Below are positions 37,375-47,464 of a stretch of 64,000 nt of DNA, in pieces. Numbering within the stretch: the first letter of the stretch is position 1; every line of letters starts with the position of its first letter. The notes beneath the pieces were generated by a model that saw only the letters and a list, made by a program, of their open reading frames with translations, was not told the origin of the DNA and made no database searches. The position numbers and the translations under genes were made by a program. This DNA comes from Hirundichthys speculiger (Eukaryota > Chordata > Actinopteri > Beloniformes > Exocoetidae): contig JAGFBZ010000947.1 in NCBI GenBank assembly GCA_018398805.1, positions 641,001 to 705,000 on the forward strand, read 5' to 3'.

Positions 37375-40300
37375 CTGTTGGACAGGAAGAGGCGGAGTCA
37401 GAGACAGGTACTGGAGTCTAGAGACTTCCTGGAGCCCTAAAACTGCACCCAAACACCCACAGATGTCTAGATGTTTGGAGGAGTTTAGACCTTTAAGGGC
37501 CAGAGTCCAGAATCTGAGATTCAAGATGAGGTAAGAGAAGCTAACTAGTTAGCATAGAGGCTAGCTCAGCTAAGATTATATTATTACTCCGTAAAATCAA
37601 CAAACTGAGAAAAAAGTGAAAAATTCTGACTTGGAAATTAGCATATTTGCCCCCAAAACAATGTGAAAATTTCTAACTTTATAAAGAAAGTGAGTATTTT
37701 TAACTTTTTTAACTGTCACATTTACAAGAAAACAACCGGGATATTCTGACTTAAAAAAAATAGATTTATGAGAAAAATTTCAGAAATTTGTAAAAAAAAA
37801 AAATTCTCTGATTCTGAATTTAAAAATGTGCCATTTTTCAAAAGTTCAGAACTCCTGACTTTATTAAATCAAAAATTAGTGAGAAAAAAATTCAGATTAG
37901 TGAAACAAAGTGCTGAATTTCTGGATTTATAGCCCTGCATGTTAGTGAGAAAAAAGGTTTCTGACTTTATAAACCCACAAATGTTTGAGAAAAAAAAACC
38001 TTTTCAGATCCCAAACAGACAGTGTGTGTCGTCATTTAGGTTCTAATGTCAGTTCTCCAGTGAAGTTCTTCAATGTTCTTATTTAGGAGGCTACGAATGA
38101 AGACATATTCTGGATATTCAGGCTGAGCTTGTAGTCTGGGGCCCCCTGGTGGCCCCCTGGTGGCCCCCTGGTGGCTACAGAGGCATTTACAGGTGGTCTG
38201 GATACAGACTGAAATGCTTCCAGAGGTAACAGGAACCGGCTGGTTGGGGCCAGCAGGACAATCAGGGTGAATGTTCGGGCTCATCAGGGTCCGTTCTAAG
38301 CAGGAACATGGAGGTAGAGGGGCCGGAGCCTCGTACTGACCACCGCCAGCAGGTGACCTCTGGTTGGCAGTCGGCGGTTGTGAGGAATCTTCACTCGATC
38401 TCGAGTCAGGTGAGACAGCTGCGAGTCCTCCACCACCACCTGGAACACAAGGAAGCAGCAGAGAAGCGTGATCATCCCGGGTTAGCTGAAACTAAAACTA
38501 GGCCAAGCTAAAAACTGCTAACGAGGCGTGTTCTCGTTGACTAAGACCTACCAAAAACTCTTGGACCCACGCTCTAACACCAAGAAAATGTCCCGTGTCA
38601 TGATCTGGGGCGGCCATGACGGCCATTTTGGGTTTTTCTATGTTCTGTGTTAAGTTGGCGTCAATCTCTGTCTTTTGTGTCAACTGTTTCCTGTTTTACT
38701 TTGAAGGTCTGTCTTGTCTCCGTTGTTTTCAGTTTTGCTTCCTTCCCTCTTGTTATCCTGATTGTCTGCACCTGCCTCTCGTTTGTTCACCTGTGTAATT
38801 AAGTCTTGTCATCTCCCCTGTTCGTGCTGGACCATAGTCTTCATGTCCGTGAGTTACTCTGACGGTTTTTCTGCTTGTTTCCCCGTTTGGATTCTGTTTG
38901 CCCTGGACTTTGTGTTTGGTTTGTATTTTTGTATTTTGTGTTTTGGTTTAATAAACCTTTTTGGATTTTTTTTGAGTACTCCTGCATTTGGGTCCTCCAT
39001 TCTGCCTCAAACCTGACAGAACGGACCAGCCATTATGGACCCAGCAGGAGACCAGCCGATCTCCCTGCTGGCTTTTTTAAGCAGGGAGGTGGCCAAAAAC
39101 GCCTCCCATGCTGAGGAGGAACTTTCCCCGTTCTGGGGTTCCCGGCTGGCGTTGGGGGGACCTAGAAGCCTCCAGCGGGCGGATCTTAGCTCGGGGCTTG
39201 GTCCAGCCAGCCTCCTGGCGGAGCTCCCCTCTGAGGCAGTTGGGAAGACGTCGAGGAGAAGGCGGGGCAGGCGCTGGCAGTCCGGGGCTACCCTACGGGC
39301 AGCCGATCCTTGAGGGGTTCCTGTTGCCAAGGCGGTACGGCAGGATGCTCCACATCTGGCCCCCGTCTCGGCTGTCATCTGGGAGGACTTCCCACCTTCG
39401 GCTCCCGACCCTGTCTCCATTGTAGCTGGGGAGGGTCCTGTACCCCTTCAGGAGGAGGTCCGGAGTTTTGAAGACATTTACCAGCTACTCACGTCGTCCC
39501 TGAAGGGGTCGACTGATGTGAGTCGGTGGATCTTTGTTTATGACCTCCTCCTGAGGCATTTGACCCTCCGGCCCCAGCTCCTTCAGTTGCCCGAGTTACG
39601 GACTATATACGGGGACCTTAAGATGATGAGGGAGGAGCTGGTGGCCCTTAACACCGGTTCCAAGGTGGTTGACGCCCCTCAGCCCGATTCCGTTTCCGGG
39701 GAGGTCAATGCCGACACTCCTCGGCCCGATCCCGTTTCCGGGGAGGCCAACGCTCCTCAGCCCGGTCTTGTTTCCGAGGTGGTCGATGCACGCTCTCCCG
39801 AACCTGTTTCCGAGGTGGCTGACACACCTGTGCCCGATCTGGTGGTGGTCGACGCACCTGTGCCCGATCCGGTGGTGGTCGACGCACCTGTGCCTGATCC
39901 GGTGGTGGTCGACGCACGCTCTACCGAACCTGTTTCCGAGGTGGCTGACACACCTGTGCCCGATCTGGTGGTGGTCGACGCACCTGTGCCCGATCCGGTG
40001 GTGGTCGATGCACCTGTGCCTGATCTGGTGGTGGTCGACGCACCTGTGCCTGATCCGGTGGTGGTCGACGCACCTGTGACCGATCCGGTGGTGGTCGACG
40101 CACCTGTGACCGATCCGGTGGTGGTCGACGCACCTGTGACCGATCCGGTGGTGGTCGACGCACCTGTGACCGATCCGGTGGTGGTCGACGCACCTGTGAC
40201 CGATCCGGTGGTGGTCGACGCAACTGTGACCGATCCGGTGGTGGTCGACGCACCTCAGCCCATTTAGATTTTCCCATACAATCACAACATTTTCCCCGAT

Positions 40301-43300
40301 TGCGTTTGCACCATCCATTCCATCAGACCGGCCAAACCCTGAACTACAGCCTGCCACCGTAGATGCTCCACCTCCGGGAGAAGTTATTGAAGGCCTGCAC
40401 CCTGCAGATGATCCGCCTGAAGATGACCCTCCTCCCGCTGCAGATAACGCAGCTTCCCGTACGAATTCGCCCGCGCCAGCTGACACAGATCCAGGACCTT
40501 TAACTAACGGGCCTGGTTATGTCCCTCATCATCGCGCTTCCAAAGTTCACCCCCAGAAAACAAACCAGACGCAGGTGCGTGAAGACCGCTATCCTCACCG
40601 ACAAGAGCCTGATAAACGCTGCTTGCAGCTTTAATTTCAGATTTTGTTTCAATAGTGACACTTGAAATTAGGATGTTTGTTTGATCAGAATGAATGTAAA
40701 GTAATATTAATTAGCATAACAGGTTAGCATAAACTAAGCCAGATAAGCTAAAACAGCTAATGGTGACTGGAGTAAGGTAGGCGTGTTCCAGTTAGCCTCC
40801 AGTCCAGCTGGTTCCATTTACAACACAGCACTGTGCAGTATAGGCAAAAAAAGCTACAGAGTCGCTCTTCAGGCGCCTCTGATGACATCACAGGGGGCGT
40901 GTTCTGTTCTTGATCTGCTGAGTGGTGTCTCCACTGCTCTTCTCCTTTTCCTTCCCTTTCCTCCTCCCTTCCTCCTCCTCCAGCTCATTCCATAGTTAAT
41001 TAGCAGCACCTCGTTACTGTAACTGGGCTCCATTTTCTTTCCTGTAGTTTGTTGTTCTGTTTTCCCTCCTTTTTTCTCTTTTCTTTCTGTGTGTTTTCAG
41101 GTCACAGTTTCCAGAGTTTCTTGCTGACCTGCAGTTCCCTCCTCTGTCCATCCCAGCGTTTACCTTCACCTGTGTGTGTAGGTGTGTTCAGGGTGTCGGT
41201 TGCCGTGGTGACCGGTGATCTAGTCCTCTGACCATCTCACCTCAGTGCTGCTACCTGCATCTGTCCTCCATCCTCTCTGTCCTCCATCCTCTCTCTGTCC
41301 TCATCCTCTCTCTGTCCCTCCATCCCTCCCTCCCTCTCTCTTCCTCTCTCTGTCCTCTGTCCTGTCCTCTGTCCTACTCCCTCTGTCCTCCATCGTCTCT
41401 CTGTCCTCCATCCTCTCTCTGTCCTCCATCCTCTCTCTGTCCTCCCTCCTCTCTCTCCTCCCTCCTCTCTCTGTCCTCATTCCTCTCTCTGTCCTCCACG
41501 CTCTCTGTCCTCTGTCTTCTGTCCGCTCTCTGTCCTCCCTCCTCTCTCTGTCCTCCATCGTCTCTCTGTCCTCCATCCTCTCTCTGTCCTCCATCCTCTC
41601 TCTGTCCTCCCTCCTCTCTCTGTCCTCTGTCCTCTCTCTGTCCTCCACCCTCTCTGTCCTCTGTCCTCCATCCTCTCTCTGTCCTCTGTCCTCTCTCTGT
41701 CCTCCATCCTCTCTGTCCTTTCTCTGTCCTCCATCCACTCTCTGTCCTCCATCCACTCTCTGTCCTCCATCCTCTCTCTGTCCTCCATCCTCTCTCTGTC
41801 CTCTCTCTGTCCTCCATCCTCTCTGTCCTTTCTCTGTCCTCATTCCTCTCTCTGTCCTCCATCCACTCTCTGTCCTCCATCCACTCTCTGTCCTCCATCC
41901 TCTCTCTGTCCTCTCCTCTCTCTCTCTCCTCTCTCTGTCCTCCGTCCTCTCTCTGTCCTCATTCCTCTCTCTGTCCTCCATCGTCTCTCTGTCCTCCATC
42001 CTCTCTCTGTCCTCTGTCTTCTGTCCGCTCTCTGTCCTCCCTCCTCTCTCTGTCCTCCATCGTCTCTCTGTCCTCCATCCTCTCTCTGTCCTCCATCCTC
42101 TCTCTGTCCTCCCTCCTCTCTCTGTCCTCCCTCCTCTCTCTGTCCTCTGTCCTCTCTCTGTCCTCCACCCTCTCTGTCCTTTCTCTGTCCTCATTCCTCT
42201 CTCTGTCCTCCATCCTCTCTCTGTCCTCCCTCCTCTCTCTGTCCTCCCTCCTCTCTCTGTCCTCTGTCCTCTCTCTGCCCTCCATCCTCTCTGTCCTTTT
42301 TCTGTCCTCATTCCTCTCTCTGTCCTCCATCCTCTCTCTGTCCTCCGTCCTCTCTCTGTCCTCCATGCTCTCTCTGTCCTCCGTCCTCTCTCTGTCCTCC
42401 ATCCTCTCTCTGTCCTCCGTCCTCTCTCTGTCCTCCATGCTCTCTCTGTCCTCCGTCCTCTCTCTGTCCTCATTCCTCTCTCTGTCCTCCACGCTCTCTG
42501 TCCTCCATCCTCTCTCTGTCCTCCGTCCTCTCTCTGTCCTCCATCCTCTCTCTGTCCTCCACGCTCTCTGTCCTCCATCCTCTCTCTGTCCTCTGTCCTC
42601 TCTCTGTCCTCCATCCTCTCTTTAGGATTTAATATTATAAATTTAGTTAATTATATTATCTCGGGGGTCTCTGTAAAACCGAGAGACAATTGACATTGAA
42701 ACAGACGCTATACAAATAAAATTGAATTGAATTGAATTGAATTCTTCTTCTGCAGTCTGATTAAAACCCACAAACATGAACACAGTCTTTCACAAGGAAA
42801 TCCCAGTTTGTGACATAAATGTCCCCCAGAGGAGGTCTTAGTTTCTCCATCTGAGGAGTCACATGACTGAAGGTCAGTTCAGGTGAGTTCAGGTGAGTTC
42901 AGGTGAGTTCAGGTGAGGCTGCTGTATGAAGAGCGTCTGAGTGTCTTTGATTTGTTAAACTGGAATCAGAACAGGCAGCAGCACATCTGTCCCAGACTGT
43001 CCCAGACTGTCCCAGAACGTCACCACGATGACACGAGTTCAGCCTGGAACGCCGCGTGACAGTGGACCGCATTGATCAGAGTATTGATCAGAGTATCGAT
43101 TGATGGAAAAAGCCAAGCCTGATGACCGTTAGCGTAGCAGCGGCTATCAACAAGGACAAATCCGTGAAACCCTGAGACCAGCCGACGATCTAAACCAAAC
43201 TCAGATATTTCTACAGGAACTACATGTCAGGAACTACATCTCAGATGTGGTTCCTGGTATCTGCCGGGTCCAGCAACATCTCAGATGTTGTTCCTGGTAT

Positions 43301-46045
43301 CTGCCGGGTCCAGCAACATCTCAGATGTTGTTCCTGGTATCTGCCGGGTCCAGCAACATCTCAGATGTGGTTCCTGGTATCCGCCGGGTCCAGCAACATC
43401 TCAGATGTTGTTCCTGGTATCGGCCGGGTCCAGCAACATCTCAGATGTGGTTCCTGGTATCTGCCGGGTTCAGCAACATCTCAGATGTTGTTCCTGGTAT
43501 CTGCCGGGTCCAGCAACATCTCAGATGTAGTTCCTGGTATCTGCCGGGTCCAGCAACATCTCAGATGTTGTTCCTGGTATCTGCCGGGTCCAGCAACATC
43601 TCAGATGTGGTTCCTGGTATCTGCCGGGTCCAGCAACATCTCAGATGTGGTTCCTGGTATCTGCCGGGTCCAGCAACATCTCAGATGTGGTTCCTGGTAT
43701 CTGCCGGGTCCAGCAACATCTCAGATGTTGTTCCTGGTATCTGCCGGGTCCAGCAACATCTCAGATGTTGTTCCTGGTATCTGCCGGGTCCAGCAACATC
43801 TCAGATGTGGTTCCTGGCATCTGCCGGGTCCAGCAACATCTCAGATGTGGTTCCTGGCATCTGCCGGGTCCAGCAACATCTCAGATGTGGTTCCTGGCAT
43901 CTGCCGGGTCCAGCAACATCTCAGATGTGGTTCCTGGTATCTGCTGGGTCCAGCAACATCTCAGATGTGGTTCCTGGTATCTGCCGGGTCCAGCAACATC
44001 TCAGATGTTGTTCCTGGTATCTGCCGGGTCCAGCAACATCTCAGATGTGGTTCCTGGTATCTGCTGGGTCCAGCAACATCTCAGATGTTGTTCCTGGTAT
44101 CTGCTGGGTCCAGCAACATCTCAGATGTGGTTCCTGGTATCTGCTGGGTCCAGCAACATCTCAGATGTGGTTCCTGGTATCTGCTGGGTCCAGCAACATC
44201 TCAGATGTGGTTCCTGGTATCTGCCGGGTCCAGCAACATCTCAGATGTTGTTCCTGGTATCTGCTGGGTCCAGCAACATCTCAGATGTTGTTCCTGGTAT
44301 CTGCTGGGTCCAGCAACATCTCAGATGTGGTTCCTGGTATCTGCCGGGTCCAGCGACATCTCAGATGTTGTTCCTGGTATCTGCCGGGTCCAGCAACATC
44401 TCAGATGTTCCTGGTATCTGCCGGGTCCAGCAACATCTCAGATGTTCCTGGTATCTGCTGGGTCCAGCAACATCTCAGATGTTGTTCCTGGTATCTGCTG
44501 GGTCCAGCAACATCTCAGATGTTGTTCCTGGTATCTGCCGGGTCCAGCAACATCTCAGATGTTCCTGGTATCTGCCGGGTCCAGCAACATCTCAGATGTT
44601 GTTCCTGGTATCCTCATAGGTCCAGCAACATCTCAGATGTGGTTCCTGGTATCTGCCGGGTCCAGCAACATCTGAGATGTTGTTCCTGGCATGATCAGAG
44701 GCTACTGGACTTCTGAGATCTTCAAGACCTTCCATGCAAAAGGAAGGAACGTCTTCCAGAACCCTCAAGCCTTTGAAAGACTTCAAAAAGTGCAACTTTG
44801 ACGGAAAAATCCTGATGGATTAATGATGGAACCAGAGAAGGCCCAGCAGAACCATTTACAGCTGCCAGCCCAACACCGAAACCAGTCCAGAGACAGCTGG
44901 ACATGGACACGTTTAGGTGAACATCAGAACTCTGAGTCCAACCACGTACCTCATCCAGGATCCGGTTCTTGGCTCGGGTGATGGCACTGTTCAGGACGTT
45001 GATCCATGAGTCCTTCTCCTCAGGACTGACGGCCAAGAAGATCAGGTTTGGAACCTGCAGGACACAAATAAACAGCTTTGTTAAAGGTATGTCCAGGTGT
45101 ATCCAGGTGTGTTCAGGTGTGTTTGTGTGTTCAGGTGGGTGCAGGTGTTTTCAGGTGGGTGCGGGTGAGTGCAGGTGTCTTCAAGTGTATTCAGGTGTGT
45201 GCGGGTGTGTTCAGGTGTGTATTTAGGTGTCTGTTCAGGTGAATCCAGGTGTGTGCAGGTGTATTCAGCTGTCTCCAGGTATGTTCAGGTGTATTCAGGT
45301 GTGTGCGGGTGTGTTCAGATGTGTGTTCAAGTGTATTCACGTGTGTGTGGGTGTGTTCAGGTGTGTATTTAGGTGTCTGTTCAGGTGAATCCAGGTGTGT
45401 GCAGGTGTATTCAGCTGTGTGCAGGTGTGTTCAGGTGTATTCACGTGTGTGCAGGTGTGTTCAGGTGAATCCAGGTGTGTGCAGGTGTATTCAGGTGTGT
45501 AGGGGTGTGTGTTCAGGTGTGTGTTCAGATGTATTCAGATCTGTGTTCAGGTGTATTCACATGCGTTCAGGTGTATTTACATGTGTTCAGGTGTGTAGGG
45601 GTGTGTGTTCAGGTGTGTGTTTAGGTGTATTTAGGTATGTGTAGGTATATTCAGGTGTGTGTTGGTATATTCAGGTGTCTGCGGGTGTGTGTTCAGATGT
45701 GGGTTCAGGTGTATTCACGTGTGTGTTCAGGTGTGTGTTCAGGTGTATTCACATATGTGTATTTACGTGTGTGCAGGTGTCTTCAGGTGTGTGTGGGTGT
45801 ATTCAGGTGTGTTCAGTTGTATTCAGGTGTGTTCAGGTGTGTATTCAGGCGTATTCGTGTGTATTCAGGTGTGTGCAGGTGCATCCAGGTGTGCTCAGGT
45901 GTACCGTGTTCCCAGGTGAGCTGCAGCGCTGCAGTCTGAACTTGCTGTGGTTTTTCTTGCTACGACTCTTGTTCTTTCTGATCTCCTCGCAGTGCTCATA
46001 ATCAGACAGGTCCAGAACCTCCTCGGCCCGACCCAGATCCTTCAC
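36745..46045 (-). CDS. plekho1: PLEKHO1 / CKIP-1 (pleckstrin homology domain family O member 1), last four exons
   Basis: Read on the minus strand, exons 46045-45905, 45054-44950, 38439-38341 and 37374-36745 join in phase 0 with GT/AG sites (975 nt, 324 codons plus TGA). The first two encode the second half of the PH domain ([42 protein letters not shown]). The third has [18 protein letters not shown]. The last has [22 protein letters not shown], a leucine-rich coiled coil and the family-typical end RKSLM. Family knowledge: PLEKHO1 binds phosphoinositides and casein kinase 2 alpha, affects actin capping and AP-1, and boosts Smurf1 in bone. The start and the N-terminal PH strands (about 55-60 residues) were not found on either strand and may lie beyond base 64000. 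Introns are unusually rich in tandem repeats. Confidence 0.92.
37375..38340. other. plekho1 intron between exons C and D
   Basis: Contains a run of diverged TTCTGACTTTATAAA / GAGAAAAAA units (37600-38010) and three copies of GGCCCCCTGGT at 38138-38171. No coding content. Confidence 0.55.
38341..38439 (-). CDS. plekho1: plekho1 linker exon C
   Basis: Thirty-three codons, [17 protein letters not shown] to PTRGHLLAV, a basic linker after the PH domain. Acceptor TGTTCCAG, donor GTG|GTCAGT. Phase 0 on both sides. It has no long open frame of its own and was found by matching the family motif TRDR..I.H.RR.PTRGHL.AV. Confidence 0.9.
38596..39018 (+). mobile_element. LTR of an endogenous LTR retrotransposon, 423 bp
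   Basis: Starts TGTCATGATCTGG and ends AACCTGACA, giving the TG...CA ends of LTRs with 5-bp inverted termini TGTCA/TGACA. AATAAA is at 38950-38955, followed by a short R/U5-like part. It lies antisense in a plekho1 intron. No partner LTR was found, so it may be a partial copy. Ty3/Gypsy type is likely but not proven. Confidence 0.65.
39035..40640 (+). pseudogene. Broken gag-like region following the LTR, with 10-residue repeats
   Basis: The ATG 16 nt after the LTR opens [20 protein letters not shown]. The frame ends at about 39313 and coding-like sequence continues in another frame (SVIWEDFPP, then [20 protein letters not shown] at 39518, to a stop at 40267). From 39665 the frame becomes a repeat [10 protein letters not shown]. 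After 40270 a Pro/Ala/Asp-rich stretch follows. No protease, RT or integrase motif is seen. The function is inferred only from position next to the LTR and the broken state. Confidence 0.45.
39795..40260 (+). repeat. 30-bp minisatellite in the gag-like region
   Basis: About 14 copies of GATCCGGTGGTGGTCGACGC + ACCTGTGACC. The left copies say CCTGTGCCC; the right eight say CCTGTGACC. A 120-bp higher-order block with CGAACCTGTTTCCGAGGTGG (39800 and 39930) is also duplicated. Because 30 is a multiple of 3, each frame stays open. Confidence 0.92.
40641..41244. other. plekho1 intron, unique sequence
   Basis: No element recognised; pyrimidine-rich from 40935 towards the array. Confidence 0.5.
41260..42625. 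repeat. Pyrimidine-rich array, core CTCTCTGTCCTCCATC
   Basis: Roughly 80 units of 15-18 bp built from CTCTCTGTCCTCCATC with CATC/CCTC/CGTC/TGTC variants. The + strand is nearly all pyrimidine with one G per unit. Higher-order blocks recur (41480-41650 and 42000-42160 are near-identical). Open frames of 482 (+) and 437 (-) codons are by-products. Confidence 0.93.
42655..42745 (+). mobile_element. SINE/LINE-tail fragment with GAATT repeat tail
   Basis: ATCTCGGGGGTCTCTGTAAA, GAGAGACAATTGACATTGAA, ACAGACGCTATACAAATAAA then (ATTGA)n. Same family as 14636-14722, opposite strand. Confidence 0.65.
42746..43224. other. plekho1 intron, mostly unique
   Basis: Short direct repeats GGTGAGTTCA (42881-42915) and GTCCCAGACT (42990-43015). 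Nothing else recognised. Confidence 0.5.
43225..44690. repeat. 40-bp minisatellite in plekho1 intron
   Basis: About 36 copies of TCAGATGTGGTTCCTGGTAT + CTGCCGGGTCCAGCAACATC. Three variable sites segregate: GTGG/GTTG, TAT/CAT, CTGCCGG/CTGCTGG. Four units near the right end lack a GTT and are 37 bp. Open frames in all three + frames (up to 489 codons) are artefacts of 3 x 40 = 120 bp. Confidence 0.95.
44950..45054 (-). CDS. plekho1: plekho1 PH-domain exon B (C-terminal helix)
   Basis: Thirty-five codons, [20 protein letters not shown] to AKNRILDE, carrying the invariant PH-domain Trp in the C-terminal helix. Acceptor TCCTGCAG precedes; donor GAG|GTACGT follows. Almost identical in motif to human PLEKHO1. 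Confidence 0.94.
45090..45900. repeat. CAGGTGT-rich minisatellite filling a plekho1 intron
   Basis: Units of about 10-11 bp, TTCAGGTGTG / TGCAGGTGTA, repeat about 75 times from just beyond exon B to the donor of exon A, and a 180-bp block recurs (45175-45270 and 45355-45420). CAGGTG (CACCTG on the gene strand) is present dozens of times. Confidence 0.92.
45905..46045 (-). CDS. plekho1: plekho1 PH-domain exon A
   Basis: Forty-seven codons, [18 protein letters not shown] to CSSPGNT. Acceptor TTTCTGCAG is read from 46054 to 46046; donor ACG|GTACAC lies below 45905. It corresponds to central strands of the PH domain. The repeat array 45090-45900 starts directly at its donor. Confidence 0.92.
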
Positions 46046-46526
46046 CTGCAGAAACAGGTGATCAACACAGGTAATTAACAGGTGACATGGGTGGAATAAC
46101 CTCCGCAGGATCCACACATCGTCATGGAAACGGCATCCCTTACTGCGCAGTTTAAAAGTGACACTTCTTGGGAGACAGACCACGCCCACCATACAGGTAA
46201 AGAGAAGAGGTCTGTCAGAGCGGTTCTGGAGGTCAGGACAGGACAGGAAGTCAGCGGTGTGTGACTGCACCTGCTGATGTCACTGTGATGTCATCAGTAA
46301 TCGATGGATAGTCAGAGCTCAGTTCTGTTACATAAGGAGATGATGTCCCTTTGATCACTATTGACACGCTCCAGTCAGGCGTGTTCTCCTGCACACGCCT
46401 GTCCACTGTGTTCCTGCTGCAGAGCCCATTTCCATGGCCACACTTGAAATGGGTCCAGCTTCTGGATTTGGATCTGGTTCTACTCCAGGTCAAGATTTAG
46501 CCTCTGGTCCAGATTTTGGTTTAGAG
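46046..46526. other. plekho1 intron upstream of exon A
   Basis: Unique sequence; no PH-domain N-terminal exon found on the minus strand. Confidence 0.5.
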
Positions 46527-46779
46527 CGCACGTGTCAAACTCAAGGCCCGCGGGCCACATCCGGCCCGCGAGATCATTTTACATTATCGTTATTAACGAT
46601 ATGAAGTTGATATGAAGTGCTGATTAAAACAATACTGCACAGAACTACAGATCCCAAAATGCAACGCTTCAGCAGCCTTCCCGAACACTCACCGCGTCAA
46701 TCAAGTCTAGTTTCAAGCTTCGTCCGTGGAGTAACAGAAGAAGTAATGGACATTAAATCGATGCAACCATCGCCATCAA

Positions 46780-47462
46780 TTACAACAGTAACCAAGAACA
46801 CCAAAACTACCATCAACCAAAACTACCATCAACCAAAACTACCATCAACCAAAACCACCATCAACAATCTCCGTCAATAACAACAACAACCAACAACACC
46901 AAAACTACCATCAACCACAAAACACAAAACTACCACAACCAAAACTACCATCAACCAAAAAACCACCATCACAATCTCCGTCATAACAACAACAACCAAC
47001 AACACCAAAACTACCATCAACCACAACCACCAAAACTACCATCAACCAAAACTACCATCAACCAAAACCACCATCAACAATCTCCGTCAATAACAACAAC
47101 AACCAACAACACCAAAACTACCATCAACCACAACCACCAAAACTACCATCAACCAAAACTACCATCAACCAAAACCACCATCAACAATCTCCGTCAATAA
47201 CAACAACAACCAAGAACACCAAAACTACCATCAACCACAACCACCAAAACTACCATCAACCAAAACTACCATCAACCAAAACCACCATCAACAATCTCCG
47301 TCAATAACAACAACAACCAACAACACCAAAACTACCATCAACCACAACCACCAAAACTACCATCAACCATCGCCATCAATTACAACAATAACCAAGAACA
47401 CCAAAACTACCATCAACCAAAACTACCATCAACCAAAATCATCAAAACTGCCATCAACCATT
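46780..47462. repeat. CCATCAACCAAAACTA minisatellite inside the hAT
   Basis: Units ACCAAAACTACCATCAACC and CAACAATCTCCGTCAATAAC. It is the reverse complement of the anp32e intron-6 family (GGTTGATGGTAGTTTTGGT). A ~120-bp higher-order block recurs four times between 46870 and 47340. Confidence 0.92.
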
Positions 47463-47464
47463 AC

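Noticed and set aside
36595..37534. + strand frames of 248 and 176 codons over 36595-37534
   Set aside because: Shadows of the GC-rich plekho1 terminal exon on the other strand.
41245..42693. Frames of 482 (+) and 437 (-) codons in the CTCTCTGTCC array
   Set aside because: Low-complexity translation of a repeat on both strands; no protein signature.
43224..44716. Open frames of 483 and 489 codons in the 40-bp array
   Set aside because: All three + frames are open with the same residues cyclically shifted, as expected from a 40-bp tandem unit inside a plekho1 intron.
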